DNA of 64,000 nt, taken from positions 1 to 64,000 of the forward strand of contig CAYWMD010000017.1 in NCBI GenBank assembly GCA_964458575.1. Direction: 5' to 3'. The stretch's first letter is position 1. Each line of letters begins with the position of its first letter. Below, piece after piece: positions 61,801 to 64,000 of this stretch. The notes below the pieces were generated by a model. That model saw nothing but the letters and a program-made list of their open reading frames with translations. It made no database searches and had not been told where the DNA came from. The position numbers and the translations under genes are program-made. This stretch comes from CAYWMD01 sp964458575 (GTDB taxonomy: Bacteria; Verrucomicrobiota; Verrucomicrobiia; Limisphaerales; JADLHS01).

Positions 61801-63193
61801 GCATCGGATTCGGTTCGGCGGCCGTCGTCGTCGCGATCGAGGCGGCATAAATGGACGTGGGCTTCGTGAAGATCGCCGCCGCCGGCGTCCCATCGCGACC
61901 CGCCTGCTCCTGTTCGTAATAGGAGTCCATCATCATGACATCGGTCAGTTGGCCATAGGCATACCAACCGTCGGGCTTGAAATTGCCGTCCACGTTGATC
62001 GTGGTCGGTACCAAAGGATTGCGTGCACGCAAGTCTTCACCCCGTTCGAGCATGACCATGCCCAGGATGCCGGCAAAGTGAATGCTGTTGCAGGGAACAC
62101 GCAAGCCCGACCCAGTTTCCTTGCAGAGGATGTTACCTTCCTCAAGGTCCGGTTCATCGTCAATAAACCACATGCGCGGATTGTTGCCCCAGGAGCTGTC
62201 TTTGACGTAGCCGTAGTCGTGCGCTTCCGCGTAGTTCTGGCCGGTGGTTGTGCCCATGAAATCCTGCAAACCACCGGAACTGTTGTTGACGTAGCAGTTG
62301 ATGCCGCGATCCTCACAGCTGTCAATCCACGCTTGTGCCGCCGCGTTGTCGTTATCGGGGATCTCCTTGACGCCCCATGTCCCATGAAGAAAGCGGTTCA
62401 CCCACGTTCGCAGCGATCCGGTCGCTGTTTTCCCGTCGGCGTAAACCCCTTGGTACACGTGATAGGACATGTCGCCGAGCGGGGCCGCCAACTGAATGAC
62501 CGACGCCGCAAAATTCATCGTTGGGTCGCTCACCGTGGTCGTGAGGGCCGTCACATTCGTCCCATCCAACCAGACCGAAGTTGGTGCCGCCCCGCCATTG
62601 CGCCGCCAATGCAAATAAACTTTCGTCCGGTCCGTCGAGAACCCGATGCTCGCCAATACCGGATCGCTGGCATTGACCGGAATCGTCGCGTTCACCGTGC
62701 CCGCGGAAGTGGAAATCGCGAGGCTGATGGGGGCGGTCACGGGCACCAACCGCAGACGGACGACCACCCGCGCCACGCCGCCCGCGGGAATCGGATTCGG
62801 GTCCGCCCGATACCAAACCGGTTCGCCGCGATCGAACACGTCCTGGGGCGGATCGCTCCATTTGTAATAAATGCTGGCAGTATCGTGCAGGCTGGCGTTC
62901 CGCTTTAGAATGTCATTGAGACTGTACGCGCCCAAACTCACGTCACTGATTGTCACTGCTGATGTCCCGGTATTCTTCAGGAACACATGGGCATTGCAGC
63001 CAACGACCGTGCTGTGACAGACGGGATAGTTGCCGTAACGATACCAGCACTGGTATTCGGGGTACGGATTGTCCTGTTGGTACTGAACGCCGAGCACCTC
63101 GACAGCCGCGCTGGCGGTAAAGCAAACCAGGTTGGCTGCGAGTGCGGCCAGGACGATGATAGATTTTGCGCGCGGATAGTAACAACGAGCCAT
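58817..63193 (-). CDS. P4: large exported protein, P-family member with extra Ig modules
   Basis: A 1458-residue protein from ATG 63193 (MARCYYPRAKSIIVLAALAANL), which gives a signal peptide; the frame to 63355 is longer but not protein-like. The N-terminal domain begins 'VEVLGVQYQQDNPYPEYQC'. The central domain has E347 in 'FIDDEPDLEE', E460 in 'AAEPNP' and 'YYALAGGAKGLAYWWYKSG'. C-terminal modules: Ig ('YRCVVFTSYATNNSD', nearly as in P1), FN3, jelly roll ('GWMRGNSGDSSTCAVKVSP'), two more Ig modules, and the 'GGAQSQRIRVWS' jelly roll ending 'GYYRLVLD'. Module order follows P1, not P2/P3. It is separated from P3 by 34 bases. Confidence 0.72.
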   Translation of the reverse strand: MARCYYPRAKSIIVLAALAANLVCFTASAAVEVLGVQYQQDNPYPEYQCWYRYGNYPVCHSTVVGCNAHVFLKNTGTSAVTISDVSLGAYSLNDILKRNASLHDTASIYYKWSDPPQDVFDRGEPVWYRADPNPIPAGGVARVVVRLRLVPVTAPISLAISTSAGTVNATIPVNASDPVLASIGFSTDRTKVYLHWRRNGGAAPTSVWLDGTNVTALTTTVSDPTMNFAASVIQLAAPLGDMSYHVYQGVYADGKTATGSLRTWVNRFLHGTWGVKEIPDNDNAAAQAWIDSCEDRGINCYVNNSSGGLQDFMGTTTGQNYAEAHDYGYVKDSSWGNNPRMWFIDDEPDLEEGNILCKETGSGLRVPCNSIHFAGILGMVMLERGEDLRARNPLVPTTINVDGNFKPDGWYAYGQLTDVMMMDSYYEQEQAGRDGTPAAAIFTKPTSIYAASIATTTAAEPNPMHMILYSCEYKDPNDNIWPFAAPANKRIQVYYALAGGAKGLAYWWYKSGYPYNGLNASGTNSAALWNEIGRLGNEIKTAHPLLVTGHPVSVPLTPSANVWTRALASGTDTMIVFAVNDTVYIDQTGTYVTPVPNATVTITLPTWMQPSPTTFEISCGGLKAVNTQVNGSQLQINLGTLQVTRMIVLTKNPALLSTLQQRYDNLCRPGIAAFASESYTNVPLNIAQSPANLVLSPGGAGSLTVTAFGTGLKYRWQKNLGNLNDGGHYAGVTNATLTVSGADAGDEASYRCVVFTSYATNNSDPATLTLSTNSPAVPVAAPATALTTNSFTANWSSASGANTYRLDVSTNSGFANYVSGYQDLTVGGLSWNVTGLSVGMTYYYRVRAVNPNGTSGNSATISVTLVAPITCPPTGLANASFEGGNVNGVATGWTGYQRAPNPAITLWSIQSNGPPAGGGTQYQQIANTNSSGGGGVRQNITGCIVGATYTISGWMRGNSGDSSTCAVKVSPSASTNWATAVHLNPAQTNTGSTWVSFSGTVVATGTNMTLWLDGQTTGAGNFKAECFDAISIGCELTSIPPGIVQQPSPQTIGTGGDAIFNIQAFGSDPLYYRWQKNSTNLNDSGHYSGVFSPALTITSADGGDAGNYRCMVTNAYGSTNSTAATLTVTNSAIAPTITQQPANRSIAVGGTASFTVGAAGSGTIYYRWQKNGANLSDGGHYSGCTTTNLTVTAADTNDAANYRCVVTNSVGSTNSIAASLTVTQAVFGCLSILNSDFEKEFLLIGGGYLATNWTEWEAVAGVTIGYVETNIVHGGAQSQRIRVWSTNATSGGVFQRVPVTVGGLYNVSVWIYAGDSLSACSLGVDPAGGTNASAGVIWSPATTNSAWVQQTWSGTAMASYLTIYYKVASTDNQKRNGYFDDALPASLDAPPELVVQRSGNVLALTWPACPSAHLERAGNLNPPVSWATVTNQVAVGGGHKTVTLAPSGNAGYYRLVLD

Positions 63194-63224
63194 TTTGGTG
63201 CGACTTGGTGAACGGTGACGGATT

Positions 63225-64000
63225 TCAATCCAAAACCAGCCGATAGTATCCCGCATCTCCCGATGGGGCAAGGGTGATTGTCCTTTGTCCGTCGGCGACA
63301 GAGACTTGGTTTGTGATCGTGGTCCAGGTTGTCGGCAGTGACAGGCTTTCGGCACGCTCCAAATGCGCGCTCGGACACTCGGGCCACGTCAACGTCAAGC
63401 TGTTGCCGTTGCCGTGAACATTCAGGAGCAAGCCGCCCGATCCGGCTGGCGACACGTCATCGAAGTAACCGTTGCGCTTGGCGTCGTCGGTGGTGGTCAC
63501 TTTCAAGTAGATCGTGATGTAGTAACCCGTCGCGACGCCCGCGACCGTCTGCTGCACCCACGATGTGTTCGTTGAACCGGCGGACCAGGTCACGCCGGTT
63601 CCGTCCGTCCCGCCAATCGGGTCCACGCCCAATGAACAGGTGGTCAGGTTGTCCTCCGCGTAGGTCCAAACGCCGACGGAAAAGGCCTGACCCACGGCCA
63701 CCGGCACCTGTTGATACACTCCGCCCGAACTGCCATTCGTCCCGCCCCAAACCCGGATGCGTTGCGCGCGTCCGCCGCCATGGATCGTGTCCGTTTCTTC
63801 ATAGCCAATCACCACGCCGGGATCCGTTTCCCACTCAAACCAGTTGTCGGCAATGTAGCCGCCGCCCGCCAGGCTGAAACCATTCTCAAAGTCAGCGTTC
63901 AAGGTGTCGAGACACAAACCCGGCGTGATGACCGTCACGAACGCCGGTCCCGAATTCTCGCTGCCGCAACCGCCGGTCACTACGCAACGATAATCTGCCG
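63225..64000 (-). CDS. P5: C-terminal part of another large exported protein, cut by the window edge
   Basis: The frame is open to the window edge and reads '...ADYRCVVTGGCGSENSGP', the end of an Ig-like module like those of P1 and P4, followed by the shared jelly-roll module ('GGGRAQRIRVWGGTNG', 'KRNGYFDDVSPAG') and the end 'GYYRLVLD'. The apparent GTG start at 63980 is only an internal codon. About 258 residues are visible. The N-terminal catalytic part, if it is a P-family member, lies beyond the window. It is 31 bases upstream of P4 on the same strand. Confidence 0.75.
   Translation of the reverse strand, partial: ADYRCVVTGGCGSENSGPAFVTVITPGLCLDTLNADFENGFSLAGGGYIADNWFEWETDPGVVIGYEETDTIHGGGRAQRIRVWGGTNGSSGGVYQQVPVAVGQAFSVGVWTYAEDNLTTCSLGVDPIGGTDGTGVTWSAGSTNTSWVQQTVAGVATGYYITIYLKVTTTDDAKRNGYFDDVSPAGSGGLLLNVHGNGNSLTLTWPECPSAHLERAESLSLPTTWTTITNQVSVADGQRTITLAPSGDAGYYRLVLD

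Noticed and set aside
1..64000. CRISPR array
   Set aside because: No regularly spaced direct repeats of 23-40 bases with unique spacers; the repeats seen are heptads, hairpin elements and protein-module repeats.

Overview
The window (about 60% GC, dense coding on both strands) reads like a chromosomal segment of a verrucomicrobial bacterium, probably of the Pedosphaera/Limisphaerales type. This is inferred from gene content, not from a marker gene: Tat-exported Gfo/Idh/MocA oxidoreductases, a TMTC-like membrane/TPR protein, very large exported Ig/FN3 proteins ending in a 'F/Y-Y/F-R-L' module, degenerate 7-bp repeats, and verrucomicrobial-looking IS110 remnants. No rRNA, tRNA or CRISPR array was seen.

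Positions 1-14.1 kb hold housekeeping and catabolic genes. There is a three-gene plus-strand set (two DUF2071-type proteins flanking a TIGR01777 epimerase), then on the minus strand aconitase, two Tat-exported sugar-type oxidoreductases, an acetylxylan-esterase-like hydrolase and a SLOG-type 'molybdenum carrier'. A kelch protein, a thioredoxin-like [2Fe-2S] ferredoxin and a double alpha/beta hydrolase follow on the plus strand. Positions 14.2-20.3 kb carry a DUF2975 membrane protein, a gluzincin-type metallopeptidase and a striking pair of TIR genes: a 403-aa TIR protein overlapping a 1125-aa TIR-WD40-Roc GTPase-zinc ribbon-DUF4365 protein. The TIR-coding DNA of the two is almost identical.

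Positions 20.6-34.2 kb are core-like: a TMTC-like TPR protein, a GspG-like protein, a LacI regulator, NAD kinase, TlyA rRNA methylase, two PilT-family ATPases with a degenerate receiver protein, a MidA-type methyltransferase, a cation/proton antiporter and a Ski2-like helicase that carries an in-frame palindromic repeat insertion.

Positions 34.3-38.2 kb are a mobile junkyard: IS remnants followed by what I read as an integron cassette cluster without an integrase (CALIN). It has two well-formed attC sites, a half site, small cassette genes, and a repeated 122-bp hairpin element sitting at expected attC positions.

Positions 38.2-64 kb contain two convergent operons of exported proteins. On the plus strand are a ferritin-like DUF455 protein, a 1474-aa protein of an unnamed TIM-barrel-like family ('P family'), a phosphodiester glycosidase, a TolB-like propeller and an M23 peptidase. 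On the minus strand are four more P-family members (P5 partial at the window edge, then P4, P3, P2) and a sialidase-like BNR protein. The operons meet tail to tail with 12 bp between stop codons. P proteins share two invariant Glu-containing motifs (DE[PV]D and AAEPNP), which makes them candidate members of an undescribed glycoside hydrolase family. The cluster probably builds or degrades an extracellular glycan or glycopeptide; that is inference.
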